Below are positions 1 to 8,035 of a stretch of DNA of 64,000 bases, piece by piece. Position 1 is the stretch's first letter. Each line of letters opens with the position of its first letter. Under the pieces are notes generated by a model that saw only the letters and a list, made by a program, of their open reading frames with translations, was not told the DNA's origin and did no database searches. Origin of the DNA: JAJCYL01 sp040222875 (lineage in GTDB: Bacteria > Bacteroidota > Bacteroidia > Cytophagales > Cyclobacteriaceae); assembly GCA_040222875.1 (NCBI GenBank), contig JAVKCG010000004.1, forward strand, positions 682,001-746,000. Reading direction: 5' to 3'. The position numbers were made by a program, and so were the translations under genes.

Positions 1-1049
1 AACTTAAACGTCAATTGTGCGATGCCCTTGTTAAAGAGTTGGCATTGCAAAAAGATTACCTTGGAAATTCGAGTATCAAAACAATCTACTTCGGCGGAGG
101 AACACCTTCTCTTCTTACTCAGAATGAACTCAGTTCAATTCTCAATCAAGTGAGCAATACCTTTTCTGTGGCTATCGATGCAGAAATTACACTCGAAGCA
201 AATCCTGAGAACCTCGACACTGGATATCTTCAATTTTTAAGATCTCTTGGGATTAACAGATTGAGCGTTGGCATCCAAAGTTTTGATGACATTACATTGC
301 GAAAACTGAATAGAAACCACGACAGCACCTCCGCCATTGACTCTTTTCAGTATGCCCGCAAGGTTGGTTTTGAAAGTATCAGCATCGATCTAATATATGC
401 CACAGATCAGGATGACCAAAAATGGCTTAATGATTTAAATAAGGCCATCGATTTAAACCCTGAACACATTTCAGCTTATTGTCTGACCATTGAACAAAAA
501 ACAGTATTTGGTAAATGGGTATCAAAAGGGAAAATGGATGAAGTACCAGATGATACTGGTGCCAGGCACTTTGAGATGGGTCATAATCACTTGTCGAAAG
601 CGGGGTATGAACATTATGAGATTTCCAATTTTTGTAAGCCGGGGCATTATTCTAAACACAATACCGCCTACTGGAGCGGCAATCACTATTTGGGCATAGG
701 GCCTGGGGCCCATTCTTACAATGGCGGCTCAAGGCAGTTCAACGTGAGCAATAACCCTAAGTATATAAAGGCTATATGCGAAGGGATAGTGCCTTTTGAA
801 ATAGAACAACTTTCGGAGATCGATAAAATCAATGAATACTTAATGACATCGTTGAGAACAAAGTGGGGGGTAGATCTTGATATAGTCAAATCGAGGTTTG
901 ATAATACCAATTTTGATGACGTTTTGAGAAAATTGTATGGGTTTGAAAAACGGTGTTTGCTGACGGTAACTGGCAACAAAGCGATCTTGACTTTGAAGGG
1001 GCAATTGTTGGCAGACGAACTCACAAGTCAATTAATGGTAACTGATTAA
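1..1049 (+). CDS. hemW: HemW-like radical SAM heme chaperone (5' partial)
   Basis: This is the C-terminal part of a protein of the HemN/HemW family, radical SAM proteins related to oxygen-independent coproporphyrinogen III oxidase; HemW itself is a heme-binding chaperone. The reading frame is open to the left edge, so the start and the CxxxC iron-sulfur motif lie outside the window. About 348 codons remain. Visible family motifs are GGGTPSLL, LEANPE, RLSVGIQSFDD, HYEISNF and the GIGPGAHSYNG segment, followed by a C-terminal winged region. The first start-like codon (TTG at 15) is inside the conserved domain and is not proposed as the real start. HemW is preferred over HemN because the C-terminal half lacks HemN-specific extensions, but the missing N-terminus would decide this. 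Confidence 0.88.
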   Translation, partial: LKRQLCDALVKELALQKDYLGNSSIKTIYFGGGTPSLLTQNELSSILNQVSNTFSVAIDAEITLEANPENLDTGYLQFLRSLGINRLSVGIQSFDDITLRKLNRNHDSTSAIDSFQYARKVGFESISIDLIYATDQDDQKWLNDLNKAIDLNPEHISAYCLTIEQKTVFGKWVSKGKMDEVPDDTGARHFEMGHNHLSKAGYEHYEISNFCKPGHYSKHNTAYWSGNHYLGIGPGAHSYNGGSRQFNVSNNPKYIKAICEGIVPFEIEQLSEIDKINEYLMTSLRTKWGVDLDIVKSRFDNTNFDDVLRKLYGFEKRCLLTVTGNKAILTLKGQLLADELTSQLMVTD

Positions 1050-1091
1050 AATCATTTCGTTTAAAATTGAAAATCTGTAAATTGACACGCA

Positions 1092-1457
1092 ATGTCTCCT
1101 GAAGAGAAAAAAGCATTTATCCTTCTAAAATCTTTAATCTTTCATTACCACGGACTGGATGAAGATGAGGAGCGAATACTCAATATCACCGCGGATGAAT
1201 TGGATGCCCATGAAGAATTGGTTTGGGCAAATGCTTTTATAGCCCAGGATTATATGTCAGCTTTTGACCGCTCCAGGGAGTATCTAAATAAAATTATTGG
1301 CAAGCTGGATAAGCAGAAAAGAATTGACTACCTCATAATAGTGTGGGAAGACAACAACAAGAAAGGCTACCTCACTGAAATGGAAGCAACTGCGATGCTC
1401 AACTTGGCCAAAGATTGGGAAGTCGAGAAAGAGCTTTTGAAGAAAGTGAAAACCTAA
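1092..1457 (+). CDS. Small acidic helical protein, possibly TerB-like
   Basis: A 121-residue cytosolic protein without signal peptide or membrane segment. It is rich in Glu, Asp and Lys and looks all-helical. Two helical repeats can be read, with an acidic loop (GLDEDEERI) in the first half and KGYLTEMEATAMLNLAKDW in the second. That spacing resembles the metal-binding TerB/DjlA N-terminal fold, but the usual DG(E/x)h..EE signature is degenerate, so the family call is tentative. It starts with ATG 42 nt after hemW on the same strand and may be co-transcribed with it. No specific function can be given. Confidence 0.7.
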   Translation: MSPEEKKAFILLKSLIFHYHGLDEDEERILNITADELDAHEELVWANAFIAQDYMSAFDRSREYLNKIIGKLDKQKRIDYLIIVWEDNNKKGYLTEMEATAMLNLAKDWEVEKELLKKVKT

Positions 1458-1502
1458 GTTCACACCTTCTCATTTAGTTATCCTAAGAATATAGCCAACT
1501 AA

Positions 1503-1847
1503 TTGGCTTTAAATCAAAAGGTGGACAGACTATTTATATACGGAACATTAGGCCCTGGCAAACCCAATGAAAATATTTTAAATCAAATTGGCGGAAACTG
1601 GGAAAAAGCCTATGTGAGAGGGAAATTATTCGAGGAAGGTTGGGGTGCTAAAATGGGCTCCCCGGGAATAAGACTTGCTGAGGATAGCGGAATGGTCAAT
1701 GGGCACTTATTTATTTCTGAAAACCTAAAAGATCATTGGAAAGAACTTGATGAATTTGAAGGTGAGGCTTACAAGAGGGTGAAAACCAAATCAACACTTG
1801 AAGTAACAGGAAATGAGGTTGAAGCCTTTATATATGTTTTGAAATAA
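1503..1847 (+). CDS. Gamma-glutamylcyclotransferase-like (GGCT/AIG2) family protein
   Basis: A 114-residue protein with the family's N-terminal YGTL motif (residues 13-16), which forms the substrate-binding loop, and the LDEFEG motif (82-87) whose second Glu (E86) is the expected catalytic acid. Known family members release 5-oxoproline from gamma-glutamyl amines or peptides; the substrate here is unknown. A stop codon (1500-1502) directly precedes the frame, so the start must be TTG at 1503 or GTG at 1521. Either keeps the whole domain. It lies between two small cytosolic genes on the same strand. Confidence 0.8.
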   Translation: MALNQKVDRLFIYGTLGPGKPNENILNQIGGNWEKAYVRGKLFEEGWGAKMGSPGIRLAEDSGMVNGHLFISENLKDHWKELDEFEGEAYKRVKTKSTLEVTGNEVEAFIYVLK

Positions 1848-1889
1848 CCGGATTCACCATCGCTCATTGAGAAGGAAACAGATTCAACA

Positions 1890-2435
1890 ATGGAAAAGAA
1901 GAACAGTGTTTATATAGCGACGAGTTTAGATGGTCATATAGCTGATAGAAACGGCGGCATTGATTGGTTGGATTCAATCAGCATCCCAGAAGATCAAGAC
2001 ATGGGATATTACAAATTCTTCGAGACCATTGATGCACTTGTGATGGGAAGAGTCACTTTTGAAACTGTGTTGGGGTTCGATGTTGAGTGGCCATATAAAA
2101 AGCCAGTTTTCGTATTGAGCAACAGTTTGACCGAGATTCCCGAAACCCATAAAGAAAAAGCCTTTTTAGCCCAGAGTAACTTGACCGATGTCTTGGATCA
2201 AATCCATTACGAAGGGCACAACAACCTTTACATAGATGGAGGGGGTGCAATTCAAAGTTTTTTGAATGAAGATTTGATTGACCAAATGATCATAACCGTA
2301 TTTCCTGTATTGTTGGGAGGCGGCCCCTCACTGTTTTCCAAACTTCCTGAGGAACTCGAATTCGAACTCGTTGAATCAAAAGTTTATGTGGATCAGCTTG
2401 TTCAGCACCACTATTTGAGAAAGAGGTCCTCTTAG
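1890..2435 (+). CDS. Dihydrofolate reductase-family protein (RibD C-terminal-like)
   Basis: A 181-residue cytosolic NAD(P)H-dependent reductase-like protein. The N-terminus (YIATSLDGHIADRNGGIDWL) and the segments DALVMGRVTFE, LYIDGGGAIQSFL and VFPVLLGGGPSLF follow the single-domain DHFR/RibD_C pattern. These proteins share the fold of the reductase half of RibD but usually have unknown substrates. It is not the housekeeping folate enzyme folA, which has a different active-site pattern. It starts with ATG, 42 nt after the GGCT-like gene. Confidence 0.85.
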   Translation: MEKKNSVYIATSLDGHIADRNGGIDWLDSISIPEDQDMGYYKFFETIDALVMGRVTFETVLGFDVEWPYKKPVFVLSNSLTEIPETHKEKAFLAQSNLTDVLDQIHYEGHNNLYIDGGGAIQSFLNEDLIDQMIITVFPVLLGGGPSLFSKLPEELEFELVESKVYVDQLVQHHYLRKRSS

Positions 2436-2456
2436 AGAAGTTAGAAACCCATCTGC

Positions 2457-3149
2457 TTAAAAACTATGGTGCAGGCTAATTTGCGCCTGGCCTTTGCTCC
2501 AATTCACGGTGGTTTGTTTCATCCAGCCAAGCTGGGTTCGTAAATTATCCAGAATACCAAAGCCTAACCCAAGATAGGTACGGTTGCGATCAAAATATTG
2601 CACCGAACGACCATCGCCAATATCCCTTTGTCCATTCAAGAAAATTTCATTGTAAAGGGCCAGATAAACCACCCCCTTGCCCAATGAGGTATCATTGAAA
2701 GGCACATTCATAAATATGTTGTAACGGAAACGTGTCCTGAAATCCTGGCCTTCTACCCAGCGCTGCTCAAACCTGTATCGATGAGTTAACAGAAACCGGT
2801 TTCCCACTTTATGCGGAATCAGGGCCTCCTGATAAATCCTGCTTTCGCTGGTAGTGGCATCACTATCGCCAAACTGGCCGGTTGTAATATTTCCATACCC
2901 CAAGGTGAAGAGAATATTGGCGTTCTCTGGCCTATAAGTTACACCTGTTCTGAGCAGGATCTGCTCCAGATCACTGCCTGCATTCCAAAACCTGAATTGA
3001 TAATCTCCCTGAATACCGAATTTGCTATCACCAAACTTTTTATTGAAGAAATACATATACCATGCACCTAATTGATCATCATCAACCTCCTGTGCTTTTG
3101 ATGATATGAAAAGAGAAACAAGCATTAAAAGGACAATTAATTTCTTCAT
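2457..3149 (-). CDS. Exported DUF2490-like outer-membrane beta-barrel protein
   Basis: A 230-residue protein with a Sec signal peptide (MKKLIVLLMLVSLFISSKAQ; cleavage probably after SKAQ). The rest consists of alternating hydrophobic and polar strands with many aromatic residues (GAWYMYFFNKKFG, YRFRFWNAG, HRYRFEQRWV) and ends in Phe, as outer-membrane barrels do. The pattern matches Bacteroidota DUF2490 proteins, whose function is not known. It is convergent with the DHFR-family gene and co-directional with the MutS-like gene upstream. Confidence 0.82.
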   Translation of the reverse strand: MKKLIVLLMLVSLFISSKAQEVDDDQLGAWYMYFFNKKFGDSKFGIQGDYQFRFWNAGSDLEQILLRTGVTYRPENANILFTLGYGNITTGQFGDSDATTSESRIYQEALIPHKVGNRFLLTHRYRFEQRWVEGQDFRTRFRYNIFMNVPFNDTSLGKGVVYLALYNEIFLNGQRDIGDGRSVQYFDRNRTYLGLGFGILDNLRTQLGWMKQTTVNWSKGQAQISLHHSF

Positions 3150-3211
3150 TGTGTTAATTCAGTATTTAAATTCGGAAAAATATATAATGCAGCTAGTCCT
3201 CCCAAGCCATT

Positions 3212-5008
3212 TTACCCCACTAGCTTTATACCGATCTGCTCCATCAATTCGCTTGCATTAAAGCTTTGGCAGATGCCGGGTTTTAAGGTGTAATCAAAAA
3301 ATAATTTGTCATTTTTTATCTCACTTGAAAAATGAAGGTTACGAATCTCCTGGTGTTTTTGTGCCAACTCCCCTAATGCGATGTCGTGGGTAGAAACCAA
3401 GCCAACGCAATTATGTTCAATGAGTTGCAATATCAAAGATTTTGCCCCAAGCTGCCGATCATGGGTGTTGGTGCCTTTTAGAATTTCATCTAAAAGGAAG
3501 AAAACTTTCCGGCCTTCTTTTAAGAGGCGCAATAGCCCTTCAATACGTTGGAGTTCAGCATAAAATGAGGAAACGCTCTCCTCCAAATTATCTGAGGTCC
3601 GCATACTGGAGTAGACAAGTATCGGAGAAAACGAGAAAGATTTGGCACAAACCACCGCACCAATCTGGGCCAGCACCAAATTGACGCCGACCGTTCTCAG
3701 AAACGTACTCTTACCAGACATATTTGATCCTGTTACTACCCCGATTTTGGCGTTCCCAATTTCGAAATCATTAGAAACCCGATTTTCATGTTTGATCAGA
3801 GGATGCCCAAGATCAGTAGCCCTTAGACTTAGCCCCTGACTGATTTCTGGCAACACATAAGCAGGGTGAGCAAAAGCGAAACCAGCCAGGCTGTTGATTG
3901 CTTCGATATCACTAATGGCATCAATCCAATTGGGCAAATGATCGGCATTCCGTTTTTTCCATTTCTCTATGGAAATGATCAGGTAAATGTCAAGCAAAAA
4001 AATGGTGTTGAATATCCAGTAAATAAAATTGCCTCGGTTGTTAAGATGGTTTAGCAACCTGGCCAAATCATTTATTTGTTCCTCGGCTGGACTGCCTTCC
4101 AGAAGGGCACTGTCACAGTTTCTGAAAAATTGAGATTTTAAAGATACACGCTTGTATTGTTTGATTAACAACAGCTGGTTTTCTAAAAGGGACAAGCCAT
4201 TTTTTGCCACATCAGTAACTTTGATCATCGAATTTTGGATGCCACCAACTAAGCCTAAACCTATTAAGGCGGGTATCAACAGAAAGCTCAATGGTAGTTG
4301 GTTGACAATTACAATTAGTGAAAACACCCCGTTAAACACACCAACGGCTATGGCTATTATTAATTTTATATGGGGTTTTGAAATGATTGGCTTTTCTGAC
4401 AACCAGTTGTTCATCAGCTCCATCTTTTCAAAGCTATCTGGTCTTTTTCCATATCTTGAAAGAGCCTCTATTCGTTGGCGCCATTCGACCAATGGTTTTA
4501 ATTCGGCAATAGCCTCTTGCCTTCTTTCAATCCCTTCCTTACCCGTTAAATTTCTCAGCCATTCAGATAGCTTCAACTGACCTGTTGGCGAAGAAGACCG
4601 GTTCAGTTGTTGAAAAAGCGAATTCTTGCCAAAAACATCCATATCCCCAGAGTAAGGATGTTTTTCATCTTTGAAGTGTTCACCATTTTCTATTTCCTCC
4701 AATTCATGATTTAGCCTCCTGATTTCGTCCTTATTTACTTTTACCAAGATCTCCTCAATATTTCGCTGAAATCCTAGTTTTTTGTGCCGATTGACAATCG
4801 CCCCAAACAGAAAAATCCCCAGCGCAACAGATAGGGCACTCCATGTAAACTCTCTGAAATAAAAGAGATAGCCAACCACGGCCGCAAACCCAATAAAAAC
4901 AATAACTCTAAGCCACGAGATAAGCTGATATTTTTGATCAAGCCGATTGAATTCTTGCTGATGCTTTGGGATTTGTGAATTAAAAAATGCTAATGGGTCT
5001 TGAACCAT
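3212..5008 (-). CDS. Membrane-anchored MutS-family ATPase
   Basis: A 598-residue protein with the C-terminal ATPase domain of MutS: Walker A GSNMSGKST (about residues 426-434), Walker B FFLLDEILKGTN with the following THDR, and the STHD switch. The mismatch-recognition domain I of MutS is absent. Instead there are hydrophobic pairs at about residues 30-70 and 215-255 and another near 335-350, predicted to be membrane segments. This architecture is known in Bacteroidota as MutS-related protein but is not characterised. It is neither MutS1 (about 870 residues) nor MutS2 (no Smr domain). It starts with ATG at 5008, divergent from the small peptide gene at 5066. Confidence 0.85.
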   Translation of the reverse strand: MVQDPLAFFNSQIPKHQQEFNRLDQKYQLISWLRVIVFIGFAAVVGYLFYFREFTWSALSVALGIFLFGAIVNRHKKLGFQRNIEEILVKVNKDEIRRLNHELEEIENGEHFKDEKHPYSGDMDVFGKNSLFQQLNRSSSPTGQLKLSEWLRNLTGKEGIERRQEAIAELKPLVEWRQRIEALSRYGKRPDSFEKMELMNNWLSEKPIISKPHIKLIIAIAVGVFNGVFSLIVIVNQLPLSFLLIPALIGLGLVGGIQNSMIKVTDVAKNGLSLLENQLLLIKQYKRVSLKSQFFRNCDSALLEGSPAEEQINDLARLLNHLNNRGNFIYWIFNTIFLLDIYLIISIEKWKKRNADHLPNWIDAISDIEAINSLAGFAFAHPAYVLPEISQGLSLRATDLGHPLIKHENRVSNDFEIGNAKIGVVTGSNMSGKSTFLRTVGVNLVLAQIGAVVCAKSFSFSPILVYSSMRTSDNLEESVSSFYAELQRIEGLLRLLKEGRKVFFLLDEILKGTNTHDRQLGAKSLILQLIEHNCVGLVSTHDIALGELAQKHQEIRNLHFSSEIKNDKLFFDYTLKPGICQSFNASELMEQIGIKLVG

Positions 5009-5065
5009 GGTGCAAATAAACTATCTACGAATGAACAGATGTAGGGTATACTTTATCTTTATAGG

Positions 5066-5218
5066 ATGAATTCGAAAAAGGAAAATAAGCAATCGGACAA
5101 GGTTAAAAATGAGCAACAACAAAGGGCGGATAATAAGAATCTCACCAAAGTGGATGCTGAGAATAAGATAGGCATTCCTGAAATTGACATTAAGAAAGTG
5201 ATAGGCTGTGGGGGCTAG
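5066..5218 (+). CDS. Small basic/polar peptide ending in Cys-Gly-Gly
   Basis: An uninterrupted 50-codon frame (ATG at 5066, TAG at 5216-5218) in the divergent space between the MutS-like gene and the convergent SMP-30-like gene. The first 33 residues are extremely polar (Lys, Asn, Gln, Asp, Glu), with no hydrophobic stretch. The C-terminus becomes hydrophobic, IPEIDIKKVIGCGG, and stops directly after CGG. It fills the gap almost exactly, ending 3 nt before the stop of the neighbouring gene. A leader/core layout as in ribosomally made modified peptides is conceivable, as is a C-terminal tail used for conjugation; nothing nearby proves either. No family was recognised. Confidence 0.5.
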   Translation: MNSKKENKQSDKVKNEQQQRADNKNLTKVDAENKIGIPEIDIKKVIGCGG

Positions 5219-5221
5219 TAT

Positions 5222-6262
5222 TTAAGCTCCATCAGTACTAGTGTTCAGTTTCACCCGCATTAAATACATATCCGCAGTAATGTAGAGATAGGATTCATCA
5301 GCATTCAGTGCACAATTTGAAGTAGCCTGTCCTGTCCTGATCTTACCCAGCACTTCTCCCTCAGCATTAAAAATATATACCCCGCCAGGGCCGGCAGCAA
5401 AAATTATCCCGTCTGACCTAACCTTCAATCCATCAGGCAAACCGTAATCAGTTGCCACTTTGTCCGTGGCATCATGAAAAACCTGACCGTTGGTAATTCC
5501 TCCATCAGCAGTTAAATCATATACCACCCATATGGCCTTTTCAAGATCAGAATTAGCCACATAAACCTTTGAGCCGTCAGGTGAAAAGGCAATTCCGTTG
5601 GGTCGGGTAAGCGAATCAGTAAGCAATTCAACCTCTCCGGAATTGTCCACTCTATACACACCCTGAAAAGGGATTTCTTTGGTTGGGTCATTCCCATATT
5701 CTACCAGGCCATACGGCGGATCTGTAAAATAAAGGCCATGATCAGGATGGAACGCAGCATCATTGGGGCTGTTAAACCTCATACCGTCATATGAATCTGC
5801 CAGTGTCGTAAACTCAGCTCTTGGAGAATCAAGCGGGGCATTCATTTCTGCCATTCGCCTATCCCCATGTTGGCACAAAACCAGCTTTCCCTCATTATTT
5901 ATTAACAACCCATTTGAGCCATTTTCCCCACCTTTAGGCTCAGTACTTGTATAACCTGATTGCTCTAGATAGACGCTTATTCCGGCAGTTTCACTCCACT
6001 TATAAATTCGGTTTTCGGGTACATCTGAAAAGATTAAAAAACCTTCACTTTCTACCCATAAAGGGCCTTCTGACCATTCAAAACCATCCGCTAAAATTTC
6101 TATTTGAGTGTCAGGAGCTATGATGCAATCAAGGGCAGGGGCTAACCTCTCAATATAAGGTTGAGTTGGCTCAGGACTAGTTTCATTTACTGCATCAGTG
6201 TCTTTCGGTTTTGGCTCACAGGCACAAAATATCAGCACCAATATTATCAGGTAATTTTTCAT
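5222..6262 (-). CDS. SMP-30/gluconolactonase-like beta-propeller lipoprotein
   Basis: A 346-residue lipoprotein. The signal MKNYLIILVLIFCAC has a lipobox ending in Cys 13 or 15. The mature part is a six-bladed propeller of the SMP-30/gluconolactonase/LRE type, with FEWSEGPLW (metal-ligand Glu region), NGSNGLLINNEGKLVLCQHG, FNSPNDAAFHPDHGLYFTDPPYG and RPNGIAFSPDG. These carry the Asn and Asp residues expected to bind the divalent metal. Family members hydrolyse sugar lactones, and this one would act at the cell envelope. The real substrate is unknown. Confidence 0.88.
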   Translation of the reverse strand: MKNYLIILVLIFCACEPKPKDTDAVNETSPEPTQPYIERLAPALDCIIAPDTQIEILADGFEWSEGPLWVESEGFLIFSDVPENRIYKWSETAGISVYLEQSGYTSTEPKGGENGSNGLLINNEGKLVLCQHGDRRMAEMNAPLDSPRAEFTTLADSYDGMRFNSPNDAAFHPDHGLYFTDPPYGLVEYGNDPTKEIPFQGVYRVDNSGEVELLTDSLTRPNGIAFSPDGSKVYVANSDLEKAIWVVYDLTADGGITNGQVFHDATDKVATDYGLPDGLKVRSDGIIFAAGPGGVYIFNAEGEVLGKIRTGQATSNCALNADESYLYITADMYLMRVKLNTSTDGA

Positions 6263-6314
6263 TTTAAGGAGGTTTGTGATCTGAATGTAAGAAACAATTT
6301 ACTAATTTGAATTC

Positions 6315-6740
6315 ATGTGGACATGCCCTCAATGTGGACAAGAATTTGTTAACCAAAATGTTAGGCACTCATGCAATGACAGAACTGTTGGGGATTTCCT
6401 TGCAAACAAGTCAGACAAGACCATTGAGCTTTATCATTACTTCATTGATGAATACCAGAAAATGTGTGATTTCAAACTGCACCCCAGAAAGTCACACATT
6501 GGGTTTGCCGCAATTATTCGGTTTGGATACATCCATAGGTTGGGCAAAGATTATGTGGATGTAGTATTGCAGCTCAGGGAACCTCATGAAGAAACCCTCT
6601 GCTTTCATAAGGTGGCCGGTATACCCGGTGGCGACTTGTGGAACCACTACGTAAGAATTCAGGAAAAAGAAGACGTAACTGAGGAGGTGCGGAGGTACAT
6701 GCTTATGAGTTGGGAGATGGGCATGAAGAAAGGCAGGTAA
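6315..6740 (+). CDS. DUF5655-like protein with N-terminal zinc ribbon
   Basis: A 141-residue cytosolic protein. Residues 3-20 carry WTCPQCGQEF followed by a His and a Cys (VRHSC), a likely zinc-binding module. The remainder (IELYHYF, HPRKSHIGFAA, RLGKDYVDVVLQLRE) fits DUF5655, a small domain often found next to DUF4287 or in predicted nucleic-acid-associated proteins. The ATG at 6315 was preferred over other upstream frames because the zinc ribbon begins directly after it. Function unknown. Confidence 0.8.
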   Translation: MWTCPQCGQEFVNQNVRHSCNDRTVGDFLANKSDKTIELYHYFIDEYQKMCDFKLHPRKSHIGFAAIIRFGYIHRLGKDYVDVVLQLREPHEETLCFHKVAGIPGGDLWNHYVRIQEKEDVTEEVRRYMLMSWEMGMKKGR

Positions 6741-6851
6741 GCGATATTCTTTACAGCAACAGGCTCAATTTGTCATTCTGAATTACCAACAATCCACTAA
6801 TTTGGTAACAGTTATCACACTGATTACTTTTTAACTCAAATCAAAAAAGAC

Positions 6852-7424
6852 ATGAAGAAATTACTATTAACCTTATCATTCTCACTTATAGTGATGATGG
6901 CTTACAGTCAGGCAAAAGTTGAAATTGGCCTTAAGGCGGGGCTCAATTCATCAACTTTAAGCTTTGAAGATTCGGACATTGAATCACAAGCTAAGAATAC
7001 ATTCCACGGCGGTATTTACACCCTAATTAAGGTTGCCAAAATTGGTATTCAACCCGAAATTCTTTACTCACCGAGAAAAAATGATGTTGATTTTGGCATT
7101 GGAGATTTAGAGCAAAAAAATGTCTATCTGGACATTCCAATAATGGTGAAATTATACCTGGCTGCTGGGATAAACCTTCAAGCAGGCCCTCAGTTTGGCA
7201 TTCTAACATCAGCTGAATCTGCAGGTGAAGATGTAAAGGACAACCTCAAAGGAGCCGATGTAAGTGCGGCCTTGGGTCTTGGTTGGGATGCACCTTTCGG
7301 CCTTCAAGCCAATGTTCGCTATTTATTGGGAGTGAGTGATATTAACGATGGTGCTGGTGATTCAATCAAAAACAGGACATTTCAGGTATCAGTAGGTTAT
7401 CGGCTATTTAAGCTTGGTAAGTAA
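6852..7424 (+). CDS. Outer-membrane beta-barrel protein (PF13568 type)
   Basis: A 190-residue exported protein. It has a signal peptide (MKKLLLTLSFSLIVMMAYSQ) and then an eight-strand barrel pattern starting VEIGLKAGLNSSTLSF, with GIQPEILYSPRKND, IMVKLYLAAGINLQAGPQFG and a C-terminal VSVGYRLFKL. This is the Bacteroidota porT-like PF13568 arrangement; individual functions are mostly unknown. It is followed by a clear intrinsic terminator, so it is likely a single transcription unit. Confidence 0.87.
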   Translation: MKKLLLTLSFSLIVMMAYSQAKVEIGLKAGLNSSTLSFEDSDIESQAKNTFHGGIYTLIKVAKIGIQPEILYSPRKNDVDFGIGDLEQKNVYLDIPIMVKLYLAAGINLQAGPQFGILTSAESAGEDVKDNLKGADVSAALGLGWDAPFGLQANVRYLLGVSDINDGAGDSIKNRTFQVSVGYRLFKLGK

Positions 7425-7446
7425 AAATTTACCAGAGTAGATATTT

Positions 7447-7480
7447 AATGCCAGGTAGCAATGCCTGGCATTTTTTGTTT
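7447..7480 (+). terminator. Intrinsic terminator after the beta-barrel gene
   Basis: A 9-bp perfect stem AATGCCAGG/CCTGGCATT (7447-7455 and 7464-7472) with an 8-nt loop is followed by a T-rich run ending at 7480. It lies 23 nt after the barrel gene's stop codon. Confidence 0.85.
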
Positions 7481-7558
7481 AACCTGAATTGCGTGGCAAT
7501 TAACTGCCTTCTGTGATCTACTCAAAAGAACATTTTGCCTGTAGAAGATGCCCTTTAT

Positions 7559-8035
7559 TTAGCCTATCAATATCCCTAACAACTCCTCTAACCACTTTCT
7601 ATCCACCTCATCAAAATCAGCCAAATGATCACTGTCCACATCAAGTACGCCAATCACTTCATTGTCAATAAAAATCGGAACAACGATTTCTGATTTAGAG
7701 TCACCGCTGCATGCGATGTGCCCCGGGAATTGATCTACGTCATCAACTATCAAAGTTTTGCTCTCAGCCCATGCAGTGCCACAAACACCTTTGCCTTTTT
7801 TAATGCGGGTGCAGGCAATCGGCCCCTGGAAAGGCCCTAACACCAACTCATCCTCTTTTACAAGATAGAAGCCTACCCAGAAAAAGCCCATTCCATGCTT
7901 GAGGGCTGCTGATATATTGGCAAGGTTAGCCACTAAATCAGTCTCGCCGGAAATAAGTGCCTTGATCTGGGGGATTAGCGATTGGTACTTACCCTCTTTA
8001 TCTGTTGAGGTGGAAATGGTGAGTTCTTCAGCCAT
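7559..8035 (-). CDS. msrC: Free methionine-(R)-sulfoxide reductase (GAF domain)
   Basis: A 158-residue single GAF-domain protein. The three cysteines of fRMsr are all present at C75, C85 and C109 in the contexts IACTRI, KGVCGTAW and GHIACSGDS, with the family's spacing. The enzyme reduces free Met-R-sulfoxide with thioredoxin and acts in oxidative-damage repair in the cytosol. The start overlaps the last 8 nt of ribD, so the two are translationally coupled. GAF proteins can also be sensors, but the conserved cysteine triad argues for the reductase. Confidence 0.9.
   Translation of the reverse strand: MAEELTISTSTDKEGKYQSLIPQIKALISGETDLVANLANISAALKHGMGFFWVGFYLVKEDELVLGPFQGPIACTRIKKGKGVCGTAWAESKTLIVDDVDQFPGHIACSGDSKSEIVVPIFIDNEVIGVLDVDSDHLADFDEVDRKWLEELLGILIG

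Noticed and set aside
4152..4580. A 142-codon plus-strand frame
   Set aside because: It is antisense to the MutS-like ATPase gene and shows no conserved pattern.
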